A model generated the notes under the pieces. That model was given only the letters and a program-made list of their open reading frames with translations. It searched no databases and had not been told where the DNA came from. 64,000 nt of DNA from positions 1-64,000 of the forward strand of contig DBDK01000004.1 in NCBI GenBank assembly GCA_002293535.1, in the 5' to 3' direction. This stretch comes from Alistipes sp. UBA934. GTDB taxonomy: Bacteria; Bacteroidota; Bacteroidia; Bacteroidales; Rikenellaceae. Position numbers and translations under genes: made by a program. Below, one piece after another: positions 8,431 through 17,513 of the stretch (within the stretch, counting starts at the first letter, position 1; each line of letters opens with the position of its first letter).

Positions 8431-9123
8431 CTATTTTATATCTCCCGTACTAAATTCATATCCCAGCCTCTTTCCCGTTCTCATCTTTGAGTTTTCGAGT
8501 TTGGTGTTGAACTGTTCGGCGGTGGCGAGTTTTTGGCTCTCGTAAGGGGGCACGAGCAGGTCGAACGCGAGCGCGTAATCGATCGCTGACTCGATGATAT
8601 CCGTAAGTCCTTCTTTATTGACAAGATGGTGTCCGAACTCTGCTCGCGTGAAGGCTCCTTGGCCTTTTCCTTCCACCATATAATGCATCTGCCTGTTCAC
8701 AAAGATTCGCGCCACCAGATACCCCTCATCTGCAAGGCGCTTGTACTCGAACGAGTCTTTCAGGAAGTTCCATACGTTGATTATTCCGCAGGAAGCGTTG
8801 TCGGGCTCCTTGGAAACGTACTCGTTTCCCCATACGGCGTCGTCTTTGCTGAATCGGAAGATGTCTGTTTGCATCGAGAAGATCAGCAGGTTTTCGCCAA
8901 AAATGAAGTGCGCTTCGTATTTCCCTCTGTCTCTGTATTCGATTCTCACACGTTCGTCCAGACTCTCTTCGAGCTCTTCGTCCAATTCCGATGCCAGCTC
9001 GTGCAGAATCTCCTTGAGTTTGGTCATAACGGCGTAGGTGTTGTCGTAAATCCGCTGACTTAGGTTGGATTTGTCGATTATTGCCTGCAGTATGTGCGGC
9101 TTCAATCCGGTTTCGCTTTCCAT
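8431..9123 (-). CDS. Conserved hypothetical protein
   Basis: 230 residues, soluble, with no signal peptide or membrane segment. The N-terminal quarter is helical and very acidic around ELASELDEELEESLDE; the middle is beta-rich with aromatic patches (EAHFIFGENLLIFSMQTDIFRF) and the end is basic. I recognise no catalytic motif. The style resembles a hypothetical family recurring next to housekeeping genes in Bacteroidales, but I cannot name it. Its start overlaps the stop of the upstream glucosaminidase gene as TAATG, so the two are translated from one message. Confidence 0.7.
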   Translation of the reverse strand: MESETGLKPHILQAIIDKSNLSQRIYDNTYAVMTKLKEILHELASELDEELEESLDERVRIEYRDRGKYEAHFIFGENLLIFSMQTDIFRFSKDDAVWGNEYVSKEPDNASCGIINVWNFLKDSFEYKRLADEGYLVARIFVNRQMHYMVEGKGQGAFTRAEFGHHLVNKEGLTDIIESAIDYALAFDLLVPPYESQKLATAEQFNTKLENSKMRTGKRLGYEFSTGDIK

Positions 9124-9788
9124 TAGAATCGTCTTTGTTTGGCGGGTGGGCGTACTATGATCGTATAGTTATCCACGTCTATTCCTCCTCTGGCTGTCAC
9201 GTTGGGGTGTGCTTTTGCTGCTGCTTTTTGCTTGATCTCTTCGGCAATGGCTTCGATAACCTCGACGGTGTTGAGTTTCTCGCCCCTGTCGAGCAGGAAC
9301 AGTTCGTGTTCTTCGATTATCTTGATAAGCCTCTGCGGGTAGTTCGGGTCGGTTGCATAGCCGGCGCGCTTCAGCCCCTCGGCCCATCCTTTGTAGTCGG
9401 TCTGGTCGAGCGTGAACAGGAAGGCATAGCGCTCGCTGCTGTCGAGAAATACCGAGTGGTCTGTCCACGAATCCTGGGCGGAATCGTACCGGCGGAAACA
9501 CTCTCCCAGCTGGTCGTCGTCGTGATAGATCCTCTCGCCGCCCCAATCACTTTTGCACTTTATGCCGAAGTGGTTGTTTCCCTCTTTGGCTAATCGACTA
9601 TTGCCGCTGTCGCTCTCCAACAATCCTTGAGCCATTGTTATGCTGGCGGGAATGCCGAATTTTTCCATCTCGTCCACGGCAGTTTTCTGCCAGCGCGCGA
9701 TGTATTGCTCGCGCGTGATCTTGTTTTGCTGTGCTTGCGCCTGCACCGCTCCGAGTGCGACACAAAATAGAATTAGTAATCTGTTCAT
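9123..9788 (-). CDS. Secreted glucosaminidase-domain (FlgJ-type) peptidoglycan hydrolase
   Basis: 221 residues from the ATG at 9788; the longer open frame upstream is unlikely because the signal peptide MNRLLILFCVALGAVQAQA begins here. The domain matches mannosyl-glycoprotein endo-beta-N-acetylglucosaminidase: IPASITMAQGLLESDSGNS carries the catalytic Glu, followed by NNHFGIKC and YATDPNYPQRLI. Such enzymes cleave the glycan strands of peptidoglycan. A short basic tail follows. A TATCTTTG box ends 9 bases before the start. Confidence 0.88.
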   Translation of the reverse strand: MNRLLILFCVALGAVQAQAQQNKITREQYIARWQKTAVDEMEKFGIPASITMAQGLLESDSGNSRLAKEGNNHFGIKCKSDWGGERIYHDDDQLGECFRRYDSAQDSWTDHSVFLDSSERYAFLFTLDQTDYKGWAEGLKRAGYATDPNYPQRLIKIIEEHELFLLDRGEKLNTVEVIEAIAEEIKQKAAAKAHPNVTARGGIDVDNYTIIVRPPAKQRRF

Positions 9789-9797
9789 AAGGCCTTG

Positions 9798-9805
9798 CAA
9801 AGATA
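9798..9805 (-). promoter_or_regulatory. -7 box for the glucosaminidase gene
   Basis: TATCTTTG on the minus strand, 9 bases before the start at 9788. It stands back to back with the plus-strand box at 9818-9825. Confidence 0.6.
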
Positions 9806-9817
9806 GAGAAAATTTTC

Positions 9818-9825
9818 TAATTTTG
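9818..9825 (+). promoter_or_regulatory. -7 box for the GT9/gcvH/mdh genes
   Basis: TAATTTTG, with CTTG at 9794-9797 as a possible -33 element (20-base spacer). The GTG start at 9832 is only 6 bases downstream, so the message may have no leader. Confidence 0.55.
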
Positions 9826-9831
9826 AAGCCT

Positions 9832-10878
9832 GTGAAGCCCCTGCCTAAACATATCCTTATTATTCGCCTCTCTTCGATGGGCAATGTAGCTATGACCGTG
9901 CCTGTCATAAGGGCTCTGCGTAAGACATATCCCGGCGTTAAGATCACTGTTCTCACCAGACCTTTCTATGCTCCGTTCTTCCGCGGTATCCGCGATATGC
10001 GCTTCTTCCATCTCAACCTTAAGGTTCGTCATAAAGGCTTTTGGGGATTGTTCCGCCTCGCCTATGACGCTAAAAAGGATGGAGTGGACGCCGTGGCCGA
10101 TATGCAGGACAACATTTCCAGTAGTACTATCCGTAAGTTGTTGGAGATTACTGGTTGTCGCGTTTCTCATATCGACAAGGGTAAGGGTTCCAAACGGCGC
10201 TTGTGCCGTCGGGGCCATCTCAATTTCCACCAGCTCAAAACGACTCACGAGCGTTATGCGGACACTCTTCGCGACCTTGGTTTCGAAGTCACTCCCCAGC
10301 CGGCCATAGATATGACTCTTCCCGTGCCGTTGGCGATCGGTTATCTTCACGGCAAAAAGAGCGGCCCTTGGGTGGGTATCGCTCCGTTTGCCGCTCATCA
10401 GGCCAAGATCTATCCCATCGAGTTGATGGAGCGGGTTGCTGCTATTATCGCCGATAAGACGCAAAAGGTGTTCGTCTTCGGCGGGGGTAAGGAGGAAGAG
10501 AGGCTTGCGGCTCAGATCGCTTCTCAGCGTGACAACATAATTTCGGTGATCGGCACGATGAGCCTTGGCGACGAGTTGAACCTTATGTCGAATCTCGATG
10601 TTATGCTCACTATGGACTCCGTGGCTATGCAGATGGGTTCGCTGGTTGGCACTCCCGTTATCTCTGTTTGGGGCGCTACTCATCCCTATGCCGGCTTTTA
10701 CGGACTCGGCCAGGATCCCGAAAACGCAATTCAGCTTCCCATCGAGTGTCGCCCGTGTTCTGTGGGTGGGGTGCTGCCTTGTCGCGACGGATCGCTTCGT
10801 TGCTTGAGGGAGATTCCACCCGAAGTTATTGCCGAAAAAGTTTTGTATCTTTGCGCAACTCAAAAATCGACTTTATGA
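9832..10878 (+). CDS. Glycosyltransferase family 9 protein (heptosyltransferase-like)
   Basis: 348 residues from a GTG start ([19 protein letters not shown]...); a TTG at 9823 is the alternative. The [12 protein letters not shown]-terminus, the [14 protein letters not shown] nucleotide-sugar pocket and the late STDxxxMH-like motif [22 protein letters not shown] are hallmarks of the ADP-heptose:LPS heptosyltransferase family, which adds sugars to the lipopolysaccharide core at the inner face of the cytoplasmic membrane. A cysteine-rich end ([15 protein letters not shown]) is usual in the Bacteroidota branch. Its last codons overlap gcvH (ATGA) and contain that gene's promoter box. Confidence 0.88.
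   Translation: MKPLPKHILIIRLSSMGNVAMTVPVIRALRKTYPGVKITVLTRPFYAPFFRGIRDMRFFHLNLKVRHKGFWGLFRLAYDAKKDGVDAVADMQDNISSSTIRKLLEITGCRVSHIDKGKGSKRRLCRRGHLNFHQLKTTHERYADTLRDLGFEVTPQPAIDMTLPVPLAIGYLHGKKSGPWVGIAPFAAHQAKIYPIELMERVAAIIADKTQKVFVFGGGKEEERLAAQIASQRDNIISVIGTMSLGDELNLMSNLDVMLTMDSVAMQMGSLVGTPVISVWGATHPYAGFYGLGQDPENAIQLPIECRPCSVGGVLPCRDGSLRCLREIPPEVIAEKVLYLCATQKSTL
10846..10853 (+). promoter_or_regulatory. -7 box for gcvH inside the GT9 gene
   Basis: TATCTTTG, 21 bases upstream of the gcvH start and inside the end of the glycosyltransferase reading frame. Confidence 0.5.
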
Positions 10879-11249
10879 ATATTCCATCAGAACTTAAGTA
10901 CACCAAGGACCACGAATGGGTTCGCATCGAGGGTGATGTGGCCACGGTTGGCATCACCGACTTTGCTCAGAGCCAGCTCGGCGACATCGTTTTCCTCGAC
11001 ATTCCTACCGTTGGCGAGACCCTTGAGGCTCACGAAGTTTTCGGCACCATCGAGGCCGTTAAGACCGTGTCCGATCTGTTTTGCCCCGTGGGCGGTAAGA
11101 TTCTCGAATTCAACACGGCTTTGGACGATGCTCCCGATGCCGTCAATGGCGACCCCTATGGCGCCGGTTGGATCATCCGCGTAGGGTTGGACGGCGCCGC
11201 TCACGAATGGCTCCTGACTGCCGATGAGTACAAGAAACTAATATCATAA
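10875..11249 (+). CDS. gcvH: Glycine cleavage system H protein
   Basis: 124 residues, normal length. The H protein carries the aminomethyl intermediate on a lipoylated lysine between the P, T and L proteins. The lipoyl lysine is Lys63 in [12 protein letters not shown], followed by the [10 protein letters not shown] turn; the end [13 protein letters not shown] matches the family. The ATG overlaps the upstream stop (ATGA); the wider open frame to 10668 is an artefact of the overlap. The other glycine-cleavage subunits are not in the window; mdh follows 6 bases later. Confidence 0.96.
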   Translation: MNIPSELKYTKDHEWVRIEGDVATVGITDFAQSQLGDIVFLDIPTVGETLEAHEVFGTIEAVKTVSDLFCPVGGKILEFNTALDDAPDAVNGDPYGAGWIIRVGLDGAAHEWLLTADEYKKLIS

Positions 11250-11255
11250 ACCATT

Positions 11256-12197
11256 ATGTCAAAAGTAACCGTTATCGGCGCCGGCAATGTAGGCGCCACG
11301 TGTGCGAACGTGCTGGCAATGCGTAAAGTGGCCAGTGAAGTTGTCCTCATCGACATTAAGGAGGGTCTTTCGGAAGGTAAGATGCTCGACATTTACCAAA
11401 CGTCCACCCTGTGCCAATTCGACACCAAGGTGACAGGCGTCACTAATAACTATGCCGCTACTGCCGGTTCGGACGTTGTCGTTATTACTTCGGGTGTTCC
11501 CCGTAAACCCGGTATGACTCGCGAGGAGCTCATCGGCGTTAATGCCGGCATAGTCAAGGCAGTTATGGGCGAAGCTATGAAGCACTCTCCCAAGGCGATC
11601 TTCATCATAGTATCCAACCCGATGGACACTATGACCTACCTTGCCCTCAAGAGTAGTGGACTTCCTGCTAATCAGGTTTTCGGTATGGGCGGTCAGCTGG
11701 ACTCGTCTCGTTTCCGCTGCTACCTTGCCAAGGCTCTGGACGCCGCTATGTCGGACATCGACGGTATGGTTATCGGCGGCCACGGCGACACCACTATGAT
11801 ACCTCTTGTAGATAAGGCGTCTTATAAGGGTGTTCCCGTGTCCAGGTTCGCCAAGGTAGAGGTTCTCGACAAGGTTGTGGCCGACACTATGGTGGGCGGC
11901 GCGACCCTTACCAGCCTTCTCGGTACTTCGGCCTGGTATGCTCCCGGAGCCGCCGCCGCTTCAGTCGTTGAGGCTGTTATGTTCGACCAGAAGAAGTTGA
12001 TCCCTTCGTGCGTGGCTCTCGACGGTCAGTATGGTCAGAAGGATATTTGTATCGGCGTTCCTGCTGTTATCGGTCGCGGTGGCGTCGAACGCATCGTTGA
12101 GATCGAACTTTCCGCCGACGAAAAAGCAAAGTTCTCCGCTTCCGCCGATGCTGTCCGTAAGACTAATGCCGTCCTGAAAGATATCGGAGCTCTCTAA
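11256..12197 (+). CDS. mdh: Malate dehydrogenase
   Basis: 313 residues, of the lactate-dehydrogenase-like bacterial MDH type. NAD is bound by GAGNVG (8-13); substrate Arg is in GVPRKPGMTREEL (the Arg distinguishing malate from lactate use) and the catalytic His is in GGHGDTTMIPL. Interconverts malate and oxaloacetate, feeding the reductive route to fumarate and succinate that this phylum uses in fermentation. A strong terminator follows 23 bases downstream. Confidence 0.96.
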   Translation: MSKVTVIGAGNVGATCANVLAMRKVASEVVLIDIKEGLSEGKMLDIYQTSTLCQFDTKVTGVTNNYAATAGSDVVVITSGVPRKPGMTREELIGVNAGIVKAVMGEAMKHSPKAIFIIVSNPMDTMTYLALKSSGLPANQVFGMGGQLDSSRFRCYLAKALDAAMSDIDGMVIGGHGDTTMIPLVDKASYKGVPVSRFAKVEVLDKVVADTMVGGATLTSLLGTSAWYAPGAAAASVVEAVMFDQKKLIPSCVALDGQYGQKDICIGVPAVIGRGGVERIVEIELSADEKAKFSASADAVRKTNAVLKDIGAL

Positions 12198-12220
12198 GTT
12201 TCCGTAAAAAACACGGAATA

Positions 12221-12251
12221 GAGCGATCTCGAAAGGGGTCGCTCTTTTTTT
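12221..12251 (+). terminator. Rho-independent terminator after mdh
   Basis: Ten-pair stem (12221-12230 with 12235-12244, two G-T pairs), GAAA tetraloop and a run of seven T. Confidence 0.92.
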
Positions 12252-12304
12252 GCCCGACCTCGTGTAAAAATTTTTAAAATATTCTGCAAAAAATGGTATT
12301 ATGT

Positions 12305-12336
12305 ATTGCATAGTATTATTTTTATATTTATCTTTG
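12305..12336 (+). promoter_or_regulatory. Promoter of the small transcription unit between mdh and clpB
   Basis: ATTG at 12305-12308, 20-base spacer and TATCTTTG at 12329-12336, in a strongly A+T-rich stretch. This is one of the best promoter matches in the window, yet only a 29-codon frame follows. Confidence 0.7.
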
Positions 12337-12391
12337 CAGTGTCAAACAACAAGAAAGACACACAAAGTTTAACCATAAAAAACGTAATGCT

Positions 12392-12481
12392 ATGAAAACC
12401 AGAATGATTCGTTCCAACACAACCCGCGCTCGCGCACAAGTTCGTATCCTGCTTCCGATCTATTTGTCGAGTGCAAGGTAA
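12392..12481 (+). CDS. Small arginine-rich peptide or leader ORF
   Basis: 29 codons from ATG to TAA, starting MKTRMIRSNTTRARAQVRIL and ending in LSSAR. Six Arg and one Lys make it strongly basic; there is no signal peptide. It has a strong promoter ending at 12336, a ~50-base A-rich leader, and a terminator at 12527-12563 that overlaps the end of clpB. It could be a true small protein, a leader peptide, or the coding-looking part of a small RNA of ~220 bases. No family recognised. Confidence 0.4.
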   Translation: MKTRMIRSNTTRARAQVRILLPIYLSSAR

Positions 12482-12510
12482 TCCGAAGGGCCGGTAGTGC
12501 TCACAAAAAA

Positions 12511-14673
12511 TTAATTTTTGAACTTTAACCCGTCTTCGTCCGCTGTGACCGAGACGGGTTTTTCACGATCGATGGCTCCGGCCAAAATTTCTTTCGAGAG
12601 TTGGTTCACCAGATTTTGCTGTATTGCTCGCTTCACCGGTCGGGCGCCATACACAGGGTCGTAACCCTCGTCCGCGAGCCATTCGCGTGCTTTTCTATCG
12701 ACCTTCAGCTCGATTCCGTTGTGATGTAGCATTCTCTCGATGATGCCGATCTGAATATCGACTATTTCCAGCGTATCGCGTCGGGTCAGGGGCGTGAACA
12801 TCACTATCTCGTCTATTCGGTTCAGGAATTCCGGCTTTAGCACCTCTTTCATCAGCTCGATCACTTCGTTTTGTGTCTTCTCCACCACTTCCTCGGAGAC
12901 TTCGCCTTTTGCATCGGCCGCCTCTTGAAAATTCTCGCGAATGATCTGCGAACCCATATTCGAGGTCATAATGATGATCGTGTTTCGGAAATCGACCGTG
13001 CGCCCCTTGTTGTCCGTAAGTCGCCCGTCGTCGAGCACTTGAAGCAGTATGTTGAACACATCGGGATGGGCCTTTTCAATCTCGTCCAGTAGCACCACAG
13101 AATAGGGCTTCCGCCTTACAGCTTCGGTGAGTTGGCCACCCTCGTCATAACCGACATATCCCGGAGGCGCCCCGATTAGTCGCGACACGGAGTGGCGCTC
13201 CTGATACTCGCTCATATCTATGCGTGTCAGCAAGTTATCGTCGTTAAACAGGAACTCGGCGAGCGCCTTGGCCAGCTCGGTTTTGCCCACTCCCGTAGTA
13301 CCCAGAAACAGGAACGATCCGATCGGCTTTCTGGAGTCGTTAAGGCCTGCGCGACTGCGTCTGACGGCGTCGGATATAGCCCTGATGGCGTCGTCCTGCC
13401 CCACCACGCGCTTATGCAACTCTTCCTCCATTCGTAGCAATTTTTCGCGCTCCCCGGCCAGCATTTTGCTCACCGGAATGCCAGTCCAGCGCGAAACCAC
13501 TTCCGCAATATCCTGAGCATCGACTTCTTCTTTGATCATCGCCTCGTCGCCGCTCGTAGATTCAAATTCGGCCTGCAAGCGCGCGATCTCAGCCTCCGTC
13601 TCGCGAATTTTCCCATATCGCAACTCTGCCACAAGACCATAATCTCCCCGTCTCTCTGCATCCACCGCCTCCACTTTGTATTTTTCGATTCGGTCTTTGC
13701 CGTTTTGAATCTTTTCTAACAGTCCGCGTTGGCCCTCCCACTTGGCTCTCAGACTATTACGTTCACCATTCAGCACCTCTATCTCGGCCGTCAGAGCCTT
13801 CAGTCTTTCAGGGTCGTTCTCGCGCCTTATCGCTTCTCGTTCGATCTCTAATTGGCGCACTCGCCTGTCCAAAGTATCTATCTCTTCCGGCACCGAGTTC
13901 ATTTCCAGCCTCAGTCGCGATGCCGCCTCGTCTATCAGGTCGATCGCCTTGTCTGGCAGAAAACGCTGAGTGATATACCTGTGTGAAAGCTCCACGGCTG
14001 CTATTATGGCCTCGTCGCGGATTTGCACTTTGTGGTGGCTTTCGTACCTCTCCTTCAGGCCGCGCAGGATAGAGATCGCGTCCTCGGTTGTAGGCTCATC
14101 CACCATAACCATCTGAAAACGACGCTCCAGGGCCTTGTCTTTCTCAAAAAACTTCTGATATTCGTCCAATGTCGTGGCGCCGATAGTGCGCAGTTCTCCT
14201 CTTGCCAACGCGGGTTTCAGAATGTTGGCGGCGTCCATCGCCCCTTCGCTCCGGCCCGCACCCACCAGAGTATGGATCTCATCGATGAAGAGCAACACCT
14301 CTCCGTCCGATGCGATCACCTCGTTCACAACGCCTTTCAGTCGCTCCTCGAACTCCCCTTTGTACTTTGCTCCCGCGACCAACGCTCCCATATCGAGCGA
14401 GAAGACCTGCTTGCTTCGCAGATTGTCGGGCACATCTCCATCGACTATCCTGTGGGCTATCCCTTCGGCAATGGCGGTTTTCCCCACTCCCGGTTCACCC
14501 ACCAGTATGGGATTATTTTTGGTTCTTCGCGACAGGATTTGCAGCACACGGCGAATCTCCTCGTCGCGGCCAATGACCGGATCGAGCTTTCCTGCCCGTG
14601 CTAATTCGTTAAGGTTAAGTGCGTACTTTTCCAGTGCCTTGCCCTGGTCTTCGGATTCGGGATAAGTGTTCAT
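12511..14673 (-). CDS. clpB: ClpB disaggregase lacking the N-terminal domain
   Basis: 720 residues. Two AAA+ modules: Walker A GEPGVGKT in the first and GTTGVGKT in the second, with [15 protein letters not shown] as first Walker B. Between them is the long M-domain coiled coil (about [16 protein letters not shown] to RLQAEFE), which identifies ClpB rather than ClpC and binds DnaK. Full-length ClpB is ~860 residues; the first ~150 (the mobile Clp_N domain) are absent and the protein begins near [28 protein letters not shown] promoter box at 14699-14706 sits 25 bases upstream, so the short form appears to be the real gene and not a misread start. Confidence 0.93.
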   Translation of the reverse strand: MNTYPESEDQGKALEKYALNLNELARAGKLDPVIGRDEEIRRVLQILSRRTKNNPILVGEPGVGKTAIAEGIAHRIVDGDVPDNLRSKQVFSLDMGALVAGAKYKGEFEERLKGVVNEVIASDGEVLLFIDEIHTLVGAGRSEGAMDAANILKPALARGELRTIGATTLDEYQKFFEKDKALERRFQMVMVDEPTTEDAISILRGLKERYESHHKVQIRDEAIIAAVELSHRYITQRFLPDKAIDLIDEAASRLRLEMNSVPEEIDTLDRRVRQLEIEREAIRRENDPERLKALTAEIEVLNGERNSLRAKWEGQRGLLEKIQNGKDRIEKYKVEAVDAERRGDYGLVAELRYGKIRETEAEIARLQAEFESTSGDEAMIKEEVDAQDIAEVVSRWTGIPVSKMLAGEREKLLRMEEELHKRVVGQDDAIRAISDAVRRSRAGLNDSRKPIGSFLFLGTTGVGKTELAKALAEFLFNDDNLLTRIDMSEYQERHSVSRLIGAPPGYVGYDEGGQLTEAVRRKPYSVVLLDEIEKAHPDVFNILLQVLDDGRLTDNKGRTVDFRNTIIIMTSNMGSQIIRENFQEAADAKGEVSEEVVEKTQNEVIELMKEVLKPEFLNRIDEIVMFTPLTRRDTLEIVDIQIGIIERMLHHNGIELKVDRKAREWLADEGYDPVYGARPVKRAIQQNLVNQLSKEILAGAIDREKPVSVTADEDGLKFKN
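12527..12563 (+). terminator. Plus-strand terminator inside the 3' end of clpB
   Basis: AACCCGTCT (12527-12535) pairs perfectly with AGACGGGTT (12552-12560), followed by TTT. It would end the small plus-strand transcript from 12336 while encoding, on the minus strand, the last residues of ClpB. Confidence 0.65.
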
Positions 14674-14698
14674 AGCAGATATTTTACGAATTTATCTG

Positions 14699-14706
14699 CA
14701 AATTTA
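14699..14706 (-). promoter_or_regulatory. -7 box for clpB
   Basis: TAAATTTG on the minus strand; predicted transcription start about 14692, leader about 19 bases. Confidence 0.6.
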
Positions 14707-14734
14707 TTGCCAGAAATCACCGCCGCTGTTCCGG

Positions 14735-16585
14735 TTACTCCAATTCGACCACCGGTGCTCCGGCGGCGACATTCGAGTCGGGCTCGACAAGCAGACGTTT
14801 GACTACTCCGGCCCTTTCGGCGACGATATTGTTTTCCATCTTCATCGCTTCGAGAACAAAGACGTCGCTCTTTTCGGTGACCGTATCGCCCGGCTTGACC
14901 AAGAATTCGAGCACTCGTCCGGGTAGTGGCGCATTAACCGTTGGGCCGGTAATGGGTTCGACCTTGGGTTGAGCGGCAATTCGGGCAGCCTCTTCGGCCT
15001 TACGGGTGGCTTCCGCTTTGGCTTCGTATCGCTGACACTTTGTGCGTGTAAGAAAATCGCGTGCCACAATCGGGAAGAGCTCCAGGAGCAACATCTCTTT
15101 CTGGTTTTCAGCGAGCTTCATACCTCCGCATTGCTCCAACGCAGGGTTGGGTTGCATCTGGTGTTTCGAAGTATCGTATGTGGCCTCCACAGGGCTTCCG
15201 GTGATTTTTTCACGGAAAGCAGGATCTACAGGCACAGGTGTTTTGCCGTATTCGCCCTTCACCAGATTCACGAATTGCACACTTTTGGTCGTGTAGAGCG
15301 GCTTGCCGTTCTTTTCGTCCATTGCACAATTGACCGCCTGGGCTCCGACTATTTGGCTGGTCGGGGTTACCAATGGCGGCAGACCCGCATCCAAGCGGAC
15401 TCTTGGGATCAACTCCATCGCCCTGGGCAGAATCTCCTCGTTGCCGAGTTGCTTGAGTTGTGCCACCATATTTGTGTACATTCCGCCCGGAATCTCCGCG
15501 TTTTTCACTAATTCGTTGGGCGGCGGGAATCCGAAATGGGCCTCGATCTTGTGGCAGGCATCCACCAACGTGTCCTCATCGCCTTCCAGCGCAGCAGCAA
15601 CCGCCTTGTCAAAAAGGGCATCTATTTCAGCCGGTAGCGTATCCTTGGTCGGGTCGAAGGGTTTTGCGACACACTTCACGGCATCGAAATCGGCCAGTTC
15701 CTGACGTATCGACACCAGTTCGTTATTGATCGCCGTGACGGCCGACATATTGATATCGAGCTTTATGCCCATCTTTTTTGCAAACACCCACACCAATTCC
15801 AGCGCCGGCGCGGCGGGACCACCCGCAAAACTCCAGATGTTGGTATCGACCACATCCACACCTGCTGCCATAGCCGCCACAACACTCGCCAGACCATATC
15901 CGGGCGTGCAGTGAGTATGAAAATCGACCGGCACCGAAATGTGCTTCTTGAACAGTGTCACCAGATCGTGCACTCGCCGGGGAGGGATCAGTCCGCTCAT
16001 ATCCTTGATGGTGATCATATCTGCGCCCAGAGCGGTCATTTGCAACACCTTGTCGAGAAAATAGCTGTCCGTGAAAACCGGCGTAGGGGTTTTCTTACCG
16101 CGCAGTTTTTGGGCCAGTGTCAGCGGCGGATACTTCGGGTCGATCGTGTAACAAACCGCACAATCGGCAATGCCGCCATATTTTTTGACGTATTTTATGG
16201 TCGAGGCCACGTTATCCACGTCGTTCAAGGCGTCGAAAATTCGCATAATCCCAAGGCCCGAAGCGATGCTCTCCTTGCAGAATCCCTCAATGATATTGTC
16301 GGGATAGGGTTGATAGCCAAACAGATTGCGTCCTCGCGACAGAGCCGTCAGCAGTGATGCCGAACCGACTTCAGCGTGGATCTTTTCGAGTCTGTCCCAC
16401 GGATTTTCGCCAAGATATCGCATCACACTGTCGGGCACCGCCCCGCCCCACACCTCCATTGCATAGAATCCGGCATCCTTGTAATGCGGAAGTACTCGGC
16501 CGATCTGTGCCTGTGTCATTCGGGTTGCGAACGATGATTGCTGGCCGTCACGTAGCGTGAGGTCGCGGATCTTAAGGGTTTTCAT
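14735..16585 (-). CDS. oadA: Oxaloacetate decarboxylase alpha subunit / pyruvate carboxylase subunit B (biotin-containing)
   Basis: 616 residues from ATG (MKTLKIRDLTLRDGQQS); a TTG two codons earlier is possible. The N-terminal carboxyltransferase barrel shows LRDGQQS and DFHTHCTPGYG (metal ligands); the middle is the PYC_OADA conserved domain; the last ~70 residues are a biotinyl domain with EAMKMENN. It moves carboxyl between oxaloacetate and biotin. No beta or gamma subunit lies beside it, but MmdB and an OadG-like subunit are encoded at 34196-36207 and may serve both. The start lies 14 bases inside era, so era and oadA form an operon. Confidence 0.93.
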   Translation of the reverse strand: MKTLKIRDLTLRDGQQSSFATRMTQAQIGRVLPHYKDAGFYAMEVWGGAVPDSVMRYLGENPWDRLEKIHAEVGSASLLTALSRGRNLFGYQPYPDNIIEGFCKESIASGLGIMRIFDALNDVDNVASTIKYVKKYGGIADCAVCYTIDPKYPPLTLAQKLRGKKTPTPVFTDSYFLDKVLQMTALGADMITIKDMSGLIPPRRVHDLVTLFKKHISVPVDFHTHCTPGYGLASVVAAMAAGVDVVDTNIWSFAGGPAAPALELVWVFAKKMGIKLDINMSAVTAINNELVSIRQELADFDAVKCVAKPFDPTKDTLPAEIDALFDKAVAAALEGDEDTLVDACHKIEAHFGFPPPNELVKNAEIPGGMYTNMVAQLKQLGNEEILPRAMELIPRVRLDAGLPPLVTPTSQIVGAQAVNCAMDEKNGKPLYTTKSVQFVNLVKGEYGKTPVPVDPAFREKITGSPVEATYDTSKHQMQPNPALEQCGGMKLAENQKEMLLLELFPIVARDFLTRTKCQRYEAKAEATRKAEEAARIAAQPKVEPITGPTVNAPLPGRVLEFLVKPGDTVTEKSDVFVLEAMKMENNIVAERAGVVKRLLVEPDSNVAAGAPVVELE

Positions 16586-17477
16586 ATCCAAATTGTTTTA
16601 GTTGATTTTCGTTATCACGCCAGCCGTCGGCTACCTTGACGAAGAGTTCCAGAAAGACTTTCTTGTCCAGAAACACTTCGAGGTCTTTTCGGGCGGCAGT
16701 GCCCACACGTTTTAGTTTTTCGCCCTTGTGGCCTATCAGGATGCCCTTTTGCGATGCACGCGAAACGTAGATTACGGCCCTGATACGGTCGAGCGCGGGG
16801 CTTTCGCTATACTCCTCGATGGCCACCTCAACACTATAGGGCACTTCCTTGTCGTAATTAAGCAATATCTTTTCGCGAATGATCTCACTCGCAAAGAAAC
16901 GCAAACTCCTATCCGTCAGCGCATCACGATCGTAATATGGGTCGCCTTCCGGCAGCAGTTCAAGCACTCGCCCCAACAAACCGTCGGTGTTGAAACCCAA
17001 CAGCGCCGATGCGGTAACTATCTGCGCATCAGACAACAAACCTTCCCAAAGTTCGATCATCTTTCCTACCGCTTCGGGCGTCGAGAGGTCTATCTTGTTG
17101 ATTACCACTATTGTCGGAATGCCGCTCGCACGTATGCTTTCCACGATCTCCGTGTTGCGCGCAGACAGTCCATCCTCGGTCACGTCAGTTACATATAGAA
17201 TCACATCGGCATCCTGCACCGCTCCTCTCACCGAGCGCATCATCGACTCCTGTAGCTTGTATCCGGGCTTCAAAATCCCCGGCGTATCCGAATAAATTAT
17301 CTGAAAATCAGCGCCATCATCGCCATCCGAGTGACCGTTCACGATCCCCATCACGCGGTGCCTCGTTGTTTGGGCTTTGGACGTTATGATGGAGATTCGC
17401 TCGCCCACGAGGCGGTTCATCAGTGTCGATTTGCCGACATTGGGGTTGCCGATTATATTTACAAAACCCGATTTCAC
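16572..17477 (-). CDS. era: GTPase Era
   Basis: 301 residues. Ribosome-assembly GTPase for the 30S subunit. G1 is GNPNVGKST, G3 is DTPGILKPGYKLQ, G4 is NKID, and the C-terminal KH RNA-binding domain has IGHKGEKLKRVGTAARKDLE. Normal length. A TAGATTTG box ends 4 bases before the start codon, so the mRNA is probably leaderless. Divergent from the HAD gene at 17514. Confidence 0.96.
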   Translation of the reverse strand: MKSGFVNIIGNPNVGKSTLMNRLVGERISIITSKAQTTRHRVMGIVNGHSDGDDGADFQIIYSDTPGILKPGYKLQESMMRSVRGAVQDADVILYVTDVTEDGLSARNTEIVESIRASGIPTIVVINKIDLSTPEAVGKMIELWEGLLSDAQIVTASALLGFNTDGLLGRVLELLPEGDPYYDRDALTDRSLRFFASEIIREKILLNYDKEVPYSVEVAIEEYSESPALDRIRAVIYVSRASQKGILIGHKGEKLKRVGTAARKDLEVFLDKKVFLELFVKVADGWRDNENQLKQFGYENP

Positions 17478-17481
17478 GCGG

Positions 17482-17489
17482 CAAATCTA
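17482..17489 (-). promoter_or_regulatory. -7 box for era-oadA
   Basis: TAGATTTG on the minus strand with the start codon 4 bases beyond its G. Confidence 0.6.
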
Positions 17490-17501
17490 ATAAAAAATCC
17501 T

Positions 17502-17509
17502 TATTTTTG
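17502..17509 (+). promoter_or_regulatory. -7 box for the HAD/rdgB genes
   Basis: TATTTTTG, 4 bases before the ATG at 17514; back to back with the era box 12 bases away. Confidence 0.55.
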
Positions 17510-17513
17510 CAGA

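Noticed and set aside
9169..16220. Two DnaA-box-like TTATCCACG sequences (9169-9177 and 16212-16220)
   Set aside because: Both are single, inside coding genes and 7 kb apart; no A+T-rich unwinding region or clustering, so not evidence of an origin.
16586..16591. TTG start two codons upstream for oadA
   Set aside because: ATG at 16585 gives the conserved MKTLKIRDLTLRDG start; the TTG adds nothing.
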